Positions 20,588-29,467 of a DNA stretch of 64,000 nt are shown here, in pieces; position 1 is the stretch's first letter; each line of letters opens with the position of its first letter. The position numbers and the translations under genes are program-made. Under the pieces are notes generated by a model. The model was not told where the DNA came from and did no database searches. It saw only the letters and a list, made by a program, of their open reading frames with translations. The stretch is from Rheinheimera texasensis DSM 17496 (GTDB lineage Bacteria > Pseudomonadota > Gammaproteobacteria > Enterobacterales > Alteromonadaceae), in NCBI RefSeq assembly GCF_000711985.1, contig NZ_KL544005.1, forward strand, positions 41,741 to 105,740. The letters run 5' to 3'.

Positions 20588-22624
20588 TTAAATCCGAAAT
20601 TGTGCCACAACCTGGTTCAGTGCCGATGCTGAATTATCGAGCTGCAGTGCTTCACCGGTCAGTTCCTGCGCGTGTCCGGCGGTATTATCCACTAGCGCAG
20701 TAATAGAAGTCAGACTGCGGTTGATATCATCAGCGACAATGGTCTGCTGCTCAGTCGCCACCGCGATTTGCGTGCTTTGCTGCTGAACCACCACGATAGC
20801 AGCACTGATGGCGTGTAACGATTGCTGCATCGCTCTCGCCCGCTCAGCACTGGTTTCGGTCTGACTGCGGCCTTGCTGCATCGCGTCTTCTGCCTGTTTC
20901 GCTATTGACTGTAGTTTTTCAACCATGCGACGGATATCGTCGGTACTTTCCCTGGTGCGACCGGCCAGTGAACGCACTTCATCGGCAACCACAGCAAAAC
21001 CACGGCCCTGTTCACCGGCACGCGCCGCTTCAATCGCGGCATTCAGTGCCAACAGATTGGTCTGTTCCGCGATGCCTTTGATCACATCCACCACAGTACC
21101 GATATTCTCAGACTCTTTGGCGAGGCCAACGACCACATCGACCGCCGACCGCATGGTCTGATTCAACGACTCCATATCGGCAACCGCCAGTTGGGACAAC
21201 GTAGCGCCCTGCTGGCCACGCTCATCGGCATCTGCAGCCGCCTGGCTGGTGGACTGAGCGTTACGGCTGATTTCCTGCACAGTGGCCGCCATTTCAGTCA
21301 CTGCGGCAGACACAGAATCAATCTGTAATTTTTCGTGTTGAATTTCCTGGTTAGTCAGCCCTACCACCTGATTGAGGTGTTCACTGGATTGTTTAACCTG
21401 TTCGGCCTGCAGCTGTGTTTGCGCCAACGACTGGCGCAACTTACTGACAAAGGTATTAAAGTGTCGTGCCAAAGCCCCGACTTCGTCTTGTGCTGCGATA
21501 TCAATACGTCGGGTTAAATCACCATCCCCACTGGCGATGTCTTGCATGGCCGCGGTCAGCTGCTGCAGTGGCTTGGTGATCACACTGGTTGTCAGCATAA
21601 TACTGCTGGTTATTAAAACGAGGATCAGCAAGGCACCGGCAATAGACCACTGCACGGCGCTCTCAATCGGCGCGTCGATTAACGCCGCCGGGATCAAAAT
21701 CCCTACCAGCCAGTTCATCTGTGGAAAGTCGCGGCTAACCGGCTGATATGCCACATAATAGTCAGCACCATTGAGGCGCATCGGCGCAAACCCGGCACGG
21801 CTTTGTATAGCTGCCTTGCTGAGCTCCGCAAAGCCTTTACTGTCTTCGATGTTGCTGTCAAACGCTGCGATTGGATCATTGGCTTTAGTGGTGATACCAG
21901 CCCGCTCTGAGAAATGCACGATTTGGCCTTTACCATCTAACAGAAAGGGGAAGCCTTCCCCCTGATAACGAATGGTTTCTACTTTATCGCCAACTTTGTT
22001 AATGTGCAGGTCCAGCCCACCAACCCCTAGCAAAGTGCCGTCTGGTAAGTAGACCGGCCCTTCGACTACGGCAGAAACAATCCCGGTGGTAAAATCCGCC
22101 GACGGTGACCCAACGAAAAACTTATTGTGTTTCATCGTTTCGATATACCAGGGGCGTTGGCTGGCAAAATAACCTTTGTCTACCACACCTTTGTCTGGCC
22201 CTTCGACATCGACACCGGTTCTGGAATCTTCGCGAAAATATTCGTCCGAACGGGTCAGCGCAAAAAAGGCCGACAGGATGTTGGCGTCGCTGCCACTGAT
22301 AGTTTTAAAAGTCGCGTTGATTTGTGGATAGCCGGCAGCAGTCGCCAGATCAGTACCACGGCCGGGATAACTTACAAACCACTGCTGGAACTGCGGATTA
22401 TGTAAAAAGGTTTTGGCAACCTGAGCATACTCCGCAAAAAACTGGCCAACTGACACCGCTTCTTTTTGCATCAGACTCTGCGCTTCGGCCTGAACCTGGG
22501 CCCTGGTTTGCGCAGCAATTTGCTGGATCACCAGCAGTGCTGCAATCGCCAGTAACACTGCGGTAGAACCGCCCACCGCTAACAGAATTTTCTTTTTTAT
22601 TGATGTTATTTTTTGATACAACAT
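20588..22624 (-). CDS. Methyl-accepting chemotaxis protein with dCache sensor
   Basis: A 678-residue transmembrane chemoreceptor. It has TM1 near residues 13-33, a large periplasmic double-Cache domain (about 40-330; contains [19 protein letters not shown] and GVGGLDLHI), TM2 near 330-355, HAMP (about 355-405) and a cytoplasmic signalling domain with the hairpin tip [32 protein letters not shown]. It ends FRI without a CheR-binding pentapeptide. I use ATG 22624 (MLYQKITS), with GGGGGA upstream. dCache receptors usually bind amino acids, amines or organic acids; the ligand here is unknown. It is monocistronic. Confidence 0.92.
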   Translation of the reverse strand: MLYQKITSIKKKILLAVGGSTAVLLAIAALLVIQQIAAQTRAQVQAEAQSLMQKEAVSVGQFFAEYAQVAKTFLHNPQFQQWFVSYPGRGTDLATAAGYPQINATFKTISGSDANILSAFFALTRSDEYFREDSRTGVDVEGPDKGVVDKGYFASQRPWYIETMKHNKFFVGSPSADFTTGIVSAVVEGPVYLPDGTLLGVGGLDLHINKVGDKVETIRYQGEGFPFLLDGKGQIVHFSERAGITTKANDPIAAFDSNIEDSKGFAELSKAAIQSRAGFAPMRLNGADYYVAYQPVSRDFPQMNWLVGILIPAALIDAPIESAVQWSIAGALLILVLITSSIMLTTSVITKPLQQLTAAMQDIASGDGDLTRRIDIAAQDEVGALARHFNTFVSKLRQSLAQTQLQAEQVKQSSEHLNQVVGLTNQEIQHEKLQIDSVSAAVTEMAATVQEISRNAQSTSQAAADADERGQQGATLSQLAVADMESLNQTMRSAVDVVVGLAKESENIGTVVDVIKGIAEQTNLLALNAAIEAARAGEQGRGFAVVADEVRSLAGRTRESTDDIRRMVEKLQSIAKQAEDAMQQGRSQTETSAERARAMQQSLHAISAAIVVVQQQSTQIAVATEQQTIVADDINRSLTSITALVDNTAGHAQELTGEALQLDNSASALNQVVAQFRI

Positions 22625-22654
22625 AATTCCCCCAAACATGTGCGGAACCATCAA

Positions 22655-22972
22655 ATCACAACATCACAATTAAATCCAGTCAGTCACCAGATTCGGCTAA
22701 ATTAATGATATTAAAGAGTTTATCTAATTAAGTTACTGCTGATTTGCGCTATTTGCGTGCAAAATAAAGCGAACCATGCGCCAAACCGCACGTTGATTGC
22801 GGCCAAGCCGAGTCTGGTGCACCACAGGGGAGCATCGTTGAGGTCTGTTGAACTGAATGAGCGCAAGCGCCTTGGCATCAGACGCGATCACCGACGACCT
22901 AAAAAGTTTGGGGAGTGAAGTGAAGACAGCTTCAGCTGGTCCCGCAGGGATTTTTACCAGGATGGCAAAAAC
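22655..22972. other. Intergenic region with structured sequence, no gene recognised
   Basis: About 320 bp between the chemoreceptor start and the tRNA terminator. The left part probably contains the chemoreceptor promoter. From about 22920 there are small inverted repeats (CAGCT-GA-AGCTG in the minus reading, and CTGG/TCCC with GGGA/CCAG). A short plus-strand frame runs through it into the tRNA and is not credible as a gene. It resembles dispersed intergenic repeats, but only a genome-wide search could tell. Confidence 0.3.
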
Positions 22973-22997
22973 AAAAAAACCTGCATTAAGCAGGTTT
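22973..22997 (-). terminator. tRNA operon terminator
   Basis: The stem AAACCTGC (22977-22984) pairs with GCAGGTTT (22990-22997) and is followed by a T-run on the minus strand. It lies 3 bp after the CCA end of the last tRNA-Arg. Confidence 0.85.
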
Positions 22998-22999
22998 AA

Positions 23000-23076
23000 T
23001 GGCGGACGCAGGAGGATTCGAACCTCCGACCGCTCGGTTCGTAGCCGAGTACTCTATCCAGCTGAGCTATGCGTCC
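23000..23076 (-). tRNA. tRNA-Arg (anticodon ACG), copy 2
   Basis: A 77-nt cloverleaf with encoded CCA. The acceptor is GGACGCA/TGCGTCC, the anticodon arm is CTCGG-CTACGAA-CCGAG (anticodon ACG, read as ICG) and the T arm is GGAGG-TTCGAAT-CCTCC. It is identical in all 77 positions to the copy at 23141-23217. Confidence 0.97.
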
Positions 23077-23140
23077 GGTGAGTATGTCTTGCGACAGGTC
23101 TTACATTTTACAGTGTTGCTTGCAGTGCCAGTGTTTCAGA

Positions 23141-23217
23141 TGGCGGACGCAGGAGGATTCGAACCTCCGACCGCTCGGTTCGTAGCCGAGTACTCTATCC
23201 AGCTGAGCTATGCGTCC
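23141..23217 (-). tRNA. tRNA-Arg (anticodon ACG), copy 1
   Basis: The same 77-nt sequence as the next copy, separated from it by 64 bp, and downstream of tRNA-Ser on the same strand. This is the reduced version of the E. coli csrA-serV-argVYZQ arrangement. Confidence 0.97.
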
Positions 23218-23235
23218 ATCTAATCTAAAAACAAC

Positions 23236-23325
23236 TGGCGGAGGGAGAGGGATTCGAACCCTCGATAGAGTTTCCCCTATACACCCTTAGCAGGGGTGCG
23301 CCTTCAGCCACTCGGCCATCTCTCC
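23236..23325 (-). tRNA. tRNA-Ser (anticodon GCT)
   Basis: A 90-nt type II tRNA with a long variable arm and encoded CCA. The anticodon arm CACCC-CTGCTAA-GGGTG gives GCT, reading AGC/AGU. The acceptor arms are GGAGAGA and TCCCTCC, which leaves one A-C mismatch at pair 5-68. It is the first gene of the tRNA operon. Confidence 0.96.
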
Positions 23326-23344
23326 GCGCTACGTTGCGGTGCGT

Positions 23345-23372
23345 ATATTAATGTTTCAGGAAAATAAGTCAA
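23345..23372 (-). promoter_or_regulatory. tRNA operon promoter
   Basis: TTGACT (23372-23367) and TAATAT (23350-23345) are spaced by 16 nt on the minus strand. They are followed by a GC-rich stretch before tRNA-Ser, as expected for a stable-RNA promoter. Confidence 0.65.
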
Positions 23373-23492
23373 ACAATATTTTGAGCCGGATTGTGCGATT
23401 GCCGACCTTTTAGACAATCTGCGCAATTATTCACTAAACTGGCCATTTTTCACGCAACAAAACAATAAAAACAATGATTTACCAAAACAGAT

Positions 23493-23696
23493 TTATTGAT
23501 CATCATCCTGGCTGTAACTGCCTGGAGTGCCCTTTTCAGCCTGAATTCGCATGTAGATTTCTTCGCGGTGCACAGAGACTTCTTTTGGCGCATTCACCCC
23601 AATCCGTACCTGATTCCCTTTAACGCCTAACACTGTGACTGTCACTTCGTCACCAATCATTAATGTCTCACCAACGCGACGGGTCAAAATAAGCAT
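23493..23696 (-). CDS. csrA: Carbon storage regulator CsrA
   Basis: CsrA is a small dimeric RNA-binding protein that represses or stabilises mRNAs by binding GGA motifs. [18 protein letters not shown] is the canonical N-terminus and [10 protein letters not shown] carries the conserved RNA-binding Arg (about residue 44). The 67 residues are slightly longer than in E. coli because of an acidic tail ending DDDQ. The order alaS-lysC-csrA-tRNA-Ser-tRNA-Arg matches other gammaproteobacteria. Confidence 0.98.
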   Translation of the reverse strand: MLILTRRVGETLMIGDEVTVTVLGVKGNQVRIGVNAPKEVSVHREEIYMRIQAEKGTPGSYSQDDDQ

Positions 23697-23815
23697 TCGT
23701 TTGCTCCTATCCTTTAATCCCAGATTTCCCAGCGATAACTACGACGCTTGGTATTGTGCCAACGCGTCCTTGTCTCAATGATAACTCAGCATTCAAATTT
23801 ATGAAAATCCAGCGA

Positions 23816-25018
23816 TTAATTATCGCTGCCGAACAAAACCTGATGCAATTTTGCTGCGGTGGCGTCTACCTGTTCAGCGGCCATCAGCACTGACAACCGG
23901 GTCTGCGTTTGATAAACAGCCCAAAGCTCTATATTCAGCGAATCGAACAACTGATGCACACGGGTCACTATATCAGCTTGTGTACCGATGCCGCAGCCAA
24001 CCACCGACAGTTTAGCAAGATTTGCCTGACTACGGAGCGTCGCCCCCTGACAAATTTTCAGCAATTCCCGAGCCTCCTCAGCAACTTGCTGCCAATCAGT
24101 ATTCGCCAGCGCCCATTCTGCCTGTTGTACGGAGTCCGTGTCAGTCCGGACCATGTCAACGTCAATGTTCCTGCTACTCAACAATTCCAGCATGGAGGAC
24201 GTCAGCTCAGGACTGGCCTGCTCCAGATGGATGCGGGTCAGGCCATGCTGACAGGCAATGCCAGACAGCAGCGGCTGCTGCGGGGCTTCACCATACACCA
24301 TCAGCGTGCCGGCATCCGGCCTGAAGGTAGACAGCACCCGAAGTAACACCTGAAAACGGCCGGCATATTCCACCGAGCGCGAATGCAGCACTTTAGCGCC
24401 AACACTGGCCAGTTCCAGCATATCGCTGTATGGGATATAGGCTAAGCGCTGTGCCGCCGGACAAATGCGTGGGTCTATCGTATAAACACCATCAACATCG
24501 GTATAAATCTGACACTCATCGGCCTGCAATGCAGCAGCAAGCGCTACAGCAGAGGTATCAGAGCCACCGCGGCCCAGTGTGGTCAGGTTGCCTTCAAAGT
24601 CGCGGCCCTGAAAACCGGCCACGACCACGATATGGCCCTGCTCCAGCTCCTGTTGCAGCCGGTGGGTTTCAACCTCTTCAATCCGGGCGCGGCCAAATTT
24701 GTTATCGGTGCGAATACAAACCTGGTCGGCCAGCAATGACACCGCCGGATAACCGCGTTTAATCAGCGCGATAGCCAGCAACGCCACTGAGACTTGCTCG
24801 CCGGCTGCCGCCAGCACATCAAGCTCACGCGGTGCTGCTTTGGCATCAATCTGTTGCGCCAGGCCCAACAGCCGGTTGGTATCCCCCGCCATTGCAGAAA
24901 CCACAGCCACGACTTTGTGCCCAGCCTGTACTGTGCGGATAATCAGCTCCGCCACCGCTTCAATACGTTCGGTGGTGCCGACTGAGGTACCACCGAACTT
25001 CTGGACCAGTAATGCCAC
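23816..25018 (-). CDS. lysC: Aspartate kinase (monofunctional)
   Basis: It phosphorylates aspartate in the first step of lysine, threonine and methionine synthesis. The 400-residue protein has the amino acid kinase domain (VQKFGGTSVG at 5-14; GRGGSDTSAVALAAAL about 149-164) and two C-terminal ACT domains for feedback by lysine or threonine. The ATG lies 3 nt after the alaS stop, so translation is probably coupled. There is no fused homoserine dehydrogenase. Which amino acid inhibits it cannot be read here. Confidence 0.94.
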   Translation of the reverse strand: MALLVQKFGGTSVGTTERIEAVAELIIRTVQAGHKVVAVVSAMAGDTNRLLGLAQQIDAKAAPRELDVLAAAGEQVSVALLAIALIKRGYPAVSLLADQVCIRTDNKFGRARIEEVETHRLQQELEQGHIVVVAGFQGRDFEGNLTTLGRGGSDTSAVALAAALQADECQIYTDVDGVYTIDPRICPAAQRLAYIPYSDMLELASVGAKVLHSRSVEYAGRFQVLLRVLSTFRPDAGTLMVYGEAPQQPLLSGIACQHGLTRIHLEQASPELTSSMLELLSSRNIDVDMVRTDTDSVQQAEWALANTDWQQVAEEARELLKICQGATLRSQANLAKLSVVGCGIGTQADIVTRVHQLFDSLNIELWAVYQTQTRLSVLMAAEQVDATAAKLHQVLFGSDN

Positions 25019-25021
25019 CTG

Positions 25022-27646
25022 TTACAGCTTCGCTGCCAGATAATCAGTGGCAGCTGCCAATACTTTGCCAAGGCCTGCAACGTCAGTACCACCGGCTTGT
25101 GCCAGATCTGGCTTGCCGCCACCTTTGCCGCCCAGCTGTTCTGCCGCCCAGCCGACCAACTGACCCGCATTGACTTTATCGGTCAGGTCTTTGGTCACGC
25201 CCGCGATCAGGCTGACTTTCCCCTCACTGCCTGTGCCCAGCAGAATGACGCCAGAGCCGATGTTGTTTTTCAGCTCGTCAACCATAGTGCGGAAACCTTT
25301 TGGATCGACGCCGGCAAGCTCAGCAATCAGCACTTTAGTGCCATTGATAGCCACTGCTTTTTCCAGCAATGAGGCACCAGCTGCACTGGCCATTTTCGCT
25401 TTTAATTGCTCCAGCTCTTTTTCCAGCTGTTTGCTGCGGTCTAAAGTCTGCACGACACGTTCGCCAATCGACAGCACGTCGCCTTTCAGCAACGCTGCGA
25501 CTTGCTGCGCTTGTTGCTCTAACTTATGCAGATATGCCAGCGCACCAGCACCTGTCACTGCTTCAATCCGACGCACACCGGCGGCGATACCGCTTTCGAC
25601 AACAATCTTAAACAGTCCAATATCACCGGTGCGGGCGACGTGAGTACCACCGCAGAGTTCAATCGAGAAGTCGCCCATCGACAACACGCGCACGTCGTCG
25701 TCATATTTTTCGCCAAACAACGCCATAGCGCCGGCGGCTTTGGCGGCATCCAGCTGCATCAGCCGGGTGACAACTTCATGGTTGGCCTGGATTTGTGCGT
25801 TGACCAGCTGTTCGATGGTACGCACTTCATCGGCTTTAACCGCTTCAAAATGGGCGAAGTCAAAACGTAAACGGTCCGGGCCTACTTGCGAGCCTTTTTG
25901 TACCACGTGCGCACCTAACACCTGCTGCAAGGCAGCATGTAATAAGTGTGTCGCTGAGTGGTTTTTCCGAATGGCGCTGCGCCGTTCGTTGTCAATCTGC
26001 GCATCGACACGCTCACCGACGGTTAAAGTACCGGTGATAGTGCCGCGATGCGCGAAGGCTTTACCGATTTTGACCGTATCCGCGACTGTGAACACTGCAC
26101 CAGAAGCTAATGTTAAAGTACCGGTATCGCCCATCTGGCCGCCGGATTCAGCATAAAATGGCGTTTGGTCGAGGATCACCAGTGCCTGCTGACCATCGAT
26201 AATAGTGTCGACTTTGTCGCCATCACGGACGATTTCCAGCACCACAGCATTACCGTGCTGCTCGGTATAACCAGTGAAATCAGTCACTTGTTCAGAAGTT
26301 ACCGTTTGATTGTAATCTTGGCCAAAGCTTGAAGCAGCCTGTGCGCGTTTACGCTGCGCTTCCATCGCCGCTTCAAAACCGGCCTGATCAACGGTATAAC
26401 CTTGTTCACGCGCCACGTCGCTGGTCAAATCGACCGGGAAGCCATAAGTGTCGTACAGCTTAAAGACCACTTCACCCGGAATTTCTTTGCTGTCACCCAG
26501 TGCCGCCAAAGCGTCTTTGAGCAGTAACAGACCGCGTTCCAGCGTCTTGCCAAACTGTTCTTCTTCCATCCGCAGCACTTTTTCGATAATGGCTTGTTTT
26601 TCAATCAGCTCTGGATAGGCTTCGCCCATCTGCACGGCAAGTTCTGCCACTAATTTGCTGAAGAACACACCTTTGGCGCCGAGTTGATTCCCGTGGCGCA
26701 CCGCGCGGCGGATAATGCGGCGCAGCACATAACCGCGGCCTTCGTTTGATGGCATCACACCATCGGCAACCAGGAAAGAACAAGAACGGATATGGTCGGC
26801 AATCACGCGCAACGATTTATTGTCCAGATCTGTGGTGCCGGTGACTGCAGCTGCGGCTTTAATCAGGCCCTGGAAAGTGTCGATTTCGTAGTTGCTGTGC
26901 ACGTGCTGCAAAATCGCCGCAATGCGCTCTAAGCCCATACCGGTGTCGACGCTTGGTTTTGGCAGCGGTTCCATCCGGCCGTCAGCGTGGCGGTTGAACT
27001 GCATAAAGACGTTGTTCCAGATCTCGATAAACCGGTCGCCATCTTCTTCCGGTGAGCCCGGTGGGCCGCCCCAGATATGGTCACCGTGGTCGTAGAAAAT
27101 CTCAGTACAAGGACCACAAGGGCCGGTATCGCCCATGGCCCAGAAATTGTCCGACGCATAAGGCGCGCCTTTGTTGTCGCCGATGCGAATAGCCCGTTCC
27201 TTCGGCACGCCGATTTGTTGTGTCCAGATATCAAAAGCTTCGTCGTCGGTGGCGTAGACGGTGATCCACAGCTTTTCTTTTGGTAATTTGACCACTTCGG
27301 TCAGAAATTCCCAGGCGTATTTGATCGCATCTTCCTTGAAATAATCACCGAAGCTGAAGTTACCCAGCATTTCAAAGAAAGTGTGGTGACGGGCGGTGTA
27401 ACCGACGTTTTCAAGGTCGTTGTGTTTACCACCGGCACGCACACAACGCTGCGCAGTTACGGCGCGGCTGTAGCTGCGTTTGTCCTGGCCAAGGAACACG
27501 TCTTTAAATTGCACCATGCCGGCGTTAGTGAACAGCAGCGTCGGGTCGTTGCCCGGGATTAACGAGCTGCTGGAGACAATTTGGTGGCCTTTACTGGCAA
27601 AAAAGTCCAGAAAAGCACGGCGCAGTTGCGCAGAGGTCATGTACAT
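25022..27646 (-). CDS. alaS: Alanine-tRNA ligase
   Basis: The 874-residue enzyme charges tRNA-Ala. It has the N-terminal class II catalytic domain ([15 protein letters not shown], about 35-49), the editing domain with zinc-binding HSATHLLHA and CGGTH, and the C-terminal DHHA1 domain ([12 protein letters not shown]). The ATG at 27646 has AGGA 8 nt upstream; an ATG two codons later is possible. recX ends 10 nt upstream and lysC begins 3 nt downstream, giving a compact recX-alaS-lysC run. Confidence 0.98.
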   Translation of the reverse strand: MYMTSAQLRRAFLDFFASKGHQIVSSSSLIPGNDPTLLFTNAGMVQFKDVFLGQDKRSYSRAVTAQRCVRAGGKHNDLENVGYTARHHTFFEMLGNFSFGDYFKEDAIKYAWEFLTEVVKLPKEKLWITVYATDDEAFDIWTQQIGVPKERAIRIGDNKGAPYASDNFWAMGDTGPCGPCTEIFYDHGDHIWGGPPGSPEEDGDRFIEIWNNVFMQFNRHADGRMEPLPKPSVDTGMGLERIAAILQHVHSNYEIDTFQGLIKAAAAVTGTTDLDNKSLRVIADHIRSCSFLVADGVMPSNEGRGYVLRRIIRRAVRHGNQLGAKGVFFSKLVAELAVQMGEAYPELIEKQAIIEKVLRMEEEQFGKTLERGLLLLKDALAALGDSKEIPGEVVFKLYDTYGFPVDLTSDVAREQGYTVDQAGFEAAMEAQRKRAQAASSFGQDYNQTVTSEQVTDFTGYTEQHGNAVVLEIVRDGDKVDTIIDGQQALVILDQTPFYAESGGQMGDTGTLTLASGAVFTVADTVKIGKAFAHRGTITGTLTVGERVDAQIDNERRSAIRKNHSATHLLHAALQQVLGAHVVQKGSQVGPDRLRFDFAHFEAVKADEVRTIEQLVNAQIQANHEVVTRLMQLDAAKAAGAMALFGEKYDDDVRVLSMGDFSIELCGGTHVARTGDIGLFKIVVESGIAAGVRRIEAVTGAGALAYLHKLEQQAQQVAALLKGDVLSIGERVVQTLDRSKQLEKELEQLKAKMASAAGASLLEKAVAINGTKVLIAELAGVDPKGFRTMVDELKNNIGSGVILLGTGSEGKVSLIAGVTKDLTDKVNAGQLVGWAAEQLGGKGGGKPDLAQAGGTDVAGLGKVLAAATDYLAAKL

Positions 27647-27656
27647 AATTGCTGTC

Positions 27657-28139
27657 CTAACTATCTGAATGTTGTAATGCGTAACGGATCTGCTCTGAAC
27701 TGAAGCCCCGGCGCTGCAAAAACGCCATCCGTTTTAATTTTTCTTTGTCTGAACCGGCCGGCAGCTCACCGAATTTCTTCTGTGCACAGCTGCGTGCCAG
27801 TTCAAACCAATCGGGTTCGGCGTCATCCAACGCCTGTTGTAATAGGTCATTGCCAAGCCGGTGTTGTCGGCTCAGCTGGCGTAATACCGCCAGCCCCTGG
27901 CCTTTGCTGATGCAATAGCGCAATAACATCTCAGCAAAACGCTGGTCAGACTGATATTGTTCCTGCTGACAACGCGTTAATGTTGCCTGCGCCAGCTCAG
28001 CGGTCACGCCGCGTTGCTGCAGTTTTTCCAGCAGCTCATGACTGCTGTGGTCGCGCCGGCTCAACAAGCCGATGGCGAGTTGCCAGGCTTGCTGCGGTGT
28101 CAGTACTTCAGCGTCAGACTTCAAACACTGCCGCCTCAT
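27657..28139 (-). CDS. recX: Recombination regulator RecX
   Basis: RecX binds and inhibits RecA filaments. The 160-residue protein is made of helical repeats ([23 protein letters not shown], about 18-40; [19 protein letters not shown] near the C-terminus), as in the family. The ATG at 28139 lies inside the upstream membrane-protein gene (26-nt overlap). A TTG at 28124 has a better ribosome binding site (GAGG 8 nt upstream) and is a plausible alternative start. recA, the usual upstream neighbour, is absent. Confidence 0.92.
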   Translation of the reverse strand: MRRQCLKSDAEVLTPQQAWQLAIGLLSRRDHSSHELLEKLQQRGVTAELAQATLTRCQQEQYQSDQRFAEMLLRYCISKGQGLAVLRQLSRQHRLGNDLLQQALDDAEPDWFELARSCAQKKFGELPAGSDKEKLKRMAFLQRRGFSSEQIRYALQHSDS

Positions 28140-28824
28140 CCGGCCGCGCCGGCGTCAGCACAAAAAACTCGCGGAACGACAGGAAAAAACTAATCGCCAG
28201 CCAAGGCAGTACCAAAATTAGTGAAATCATCATGGTAAAAGGGCCAGTGCAAACCAGCAGCACCGACAAAACGCCATAGACCGTCAGCGCCGGTACGTTG
28301 CGCCAGCACGCCATAAAACTGGCCTGCAGCACCGGCCATAAGCGTTGCTCGCGCAGAAAATAAATCACCGGCACCGCATAAGCAAATAACATTGCATTGA
28401 TAGCCGCGAGGGCGACCAGCGCAAACAAGGCCAGCAAATCCGCCTGACCGGCTTGCCACAGGGGCAGCTGCTGCTGGATTAATAACTGACTGGGAATTGA
28501 AAACAGGATATTGAGCGCGGCCAGCCGGATAAAAGCAGCGCGATGCTGGCTGTCTTTTAATGGTTGCCACAAAGTGGACAGCGTCAGCGGCTTTTGTTGT
28601 TGGGCCCGGACTATGCCGTCGTAAAAACCGGCCATTAAAAATGGGTTCAGCAGGGTCGAAACCACCGCCAACAGCGGATGCACCATGCCCAGCAATGAGA
28701 CTGACAACATCAGCCAGAACATCAGCAGTAACTGCAGTTGGGCGCGCATCAGCAACCAGCCTTGTTTCAACCATTCTAACGCCGCTTTCGCCGGCGCCCG
28801 GCGGATCACCAGTTGTAATTTCAT
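28114..28824 (-). CDS. BPSS1780-family membrane protein
   Basis: A 236-residue inner-membrane protein with about five to six hydrophobic segments (LLLMFWLMLSVSLLGMV near 32-48, LLALFALVALAAINAMLFAYAV mid-protein, SLILVLPWLAISFFLSF near the end). It is similar in pattern to the uncharacterised BPSS1780/YciC-like group. The start at 28824 overlaps the WbuC stop by 4 nt (ATGA), with GGAG upstream. It sits between WbuC and recX in a compact minus-strand run. Its function is unknown. Confidence 0.7.
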   Translation of the reverse strand: MKLQLVIRRAPAKAALEWLKQGWLLMRAQLQLLLMFWLMLSVSLLGMVHPLLAVVSTLLNPFLMAGFYDGIVRAQQQKPLTLSTLWQPLKDSQHRAAFIRLAALNILFSIPSQLLIQQQLPLWQAGQADLLALFALVALAAINAMLFAYAVPVIYFLREQRLWPVLQASFMACWRNVPALTVYGVLSVLLVCTGPFTMMISLILVLPWLAISFFLSFREFFVLTPARPDEAAVFEV

Positions 28825-29321
28825 TGCTTCATCTCCTGCCATGCCGGACTTTGATCCCCTGGCAGTGCTGTGCGTAACCAGGCCAGATAAGCTCCGGCCT
28901 GTAAATCCTGTTCAGTTGGGGCAAATGGCGCAAAATAGCGCGGCTGTGCCGGGTCAAACGGGCCTTGTTTTACTTCGAGAAACACTGCGCCGCCAGGAGC
29001 AGCAACGATGCTGTGCCAGATTCCGGGCGCTAGCTCCAGGCCCGCAAGCGTCGACCCCGCGACTATAGTGCTGCGGGAGATCAGCTGGCCGGCATCGTCA
29101 AACTGACAAAAATCAATACTGCCGGCTAACACCACAAACAATTCCCACTGATGGGCCTCAACATGACGATGCGGCGGCACATAGCTGTCAGGTTGAATGG
29201 CAATGACCACACGCTGCACAGCTTCTGCAAAATCCTGATGCAGATTTTTAAAAGCACGCCGGCGCGGGCTTTGCGCAGCCGCATCCAGCAGTGCGCTAAA
29301 TAAGGAATGATCTAATAACAT
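28821..29321 (-). CDS. WbuC-family cupin protein
   Basis: A cupin-fold protein of about 166 residues. The metal-binding pattern is visible in PHRHVEAHQWELFVVLAG (HxH...E) and the later GIWHSIVA His. The N-terminal RRRAFKNLH segment is typical of WbuC proteins, which occur near O-antigen genes but have no established reaction. The start is ambiguous: ATG 29321 (MLLDHSLF) fits the family length, and ATG 29339 adds six residues. Neither has a strong ribosome binding site. It heads the WbuC-BPSS1780-recX-alaS run. Confidence 0.75.
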   Translation of the reverse strand: MLLDHSLFSALLDAAAQSPRRRAFKNLHQDFAEAVQRVVIAIQPDSYVPPHRHVEAHQWELFVVLAGSIDFCQFDDAGQLISRSTIVAGSTLAGLELAPGIWHSIVAAPGGAVFLEVKQGPFDPAQPRYFAPFAPTEQDLQAGAYLAWLRTALPGDQSPAWQEMKQ

Positions 29322-29416
29322 GCCAGCAAATTCTAACATTAAGGCCAGTTGAAAAGCGCTCTATCATACTGCAATTGCGCCGGCATCCCATAGCGTAAAT
29401 CGGCCGGTCTTTACAC

Positions 29417-29441
29417 AAAAAAGGTGCCAATGGCACCTTTT
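29417..29441 (-). terminator. Terminator after the S46 peptidase gene
   Basis: A 10-bp stem, AAAAGGTGCC (29419-29428) with GGCACCTTTT (29432-29441), loop AAT, with a T-run on the minus strand. It lies 27 bp after the peptidase stop. Confidence 0.85.
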
Positions 29442-29467
29442 CCCGCAATTTTGACCACAAGCACAGA

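Noticed and set aside
22999-23223. Plus-strand frame reading GGFEPPTARF twice
   Set aside because: This is the familiar false translation across tRNA-Arg genes on the opposite strand; its internal repeat is simply the two tRNA copies.
28190-28774. 194-codon minus-strand frame inside the BPSS1780-like gene
   Set aside because: It lies in another frame of the same strand; the membrane-protein frame has coherent hydrophobic segments and overlaps with its neighbours, while this one does not.
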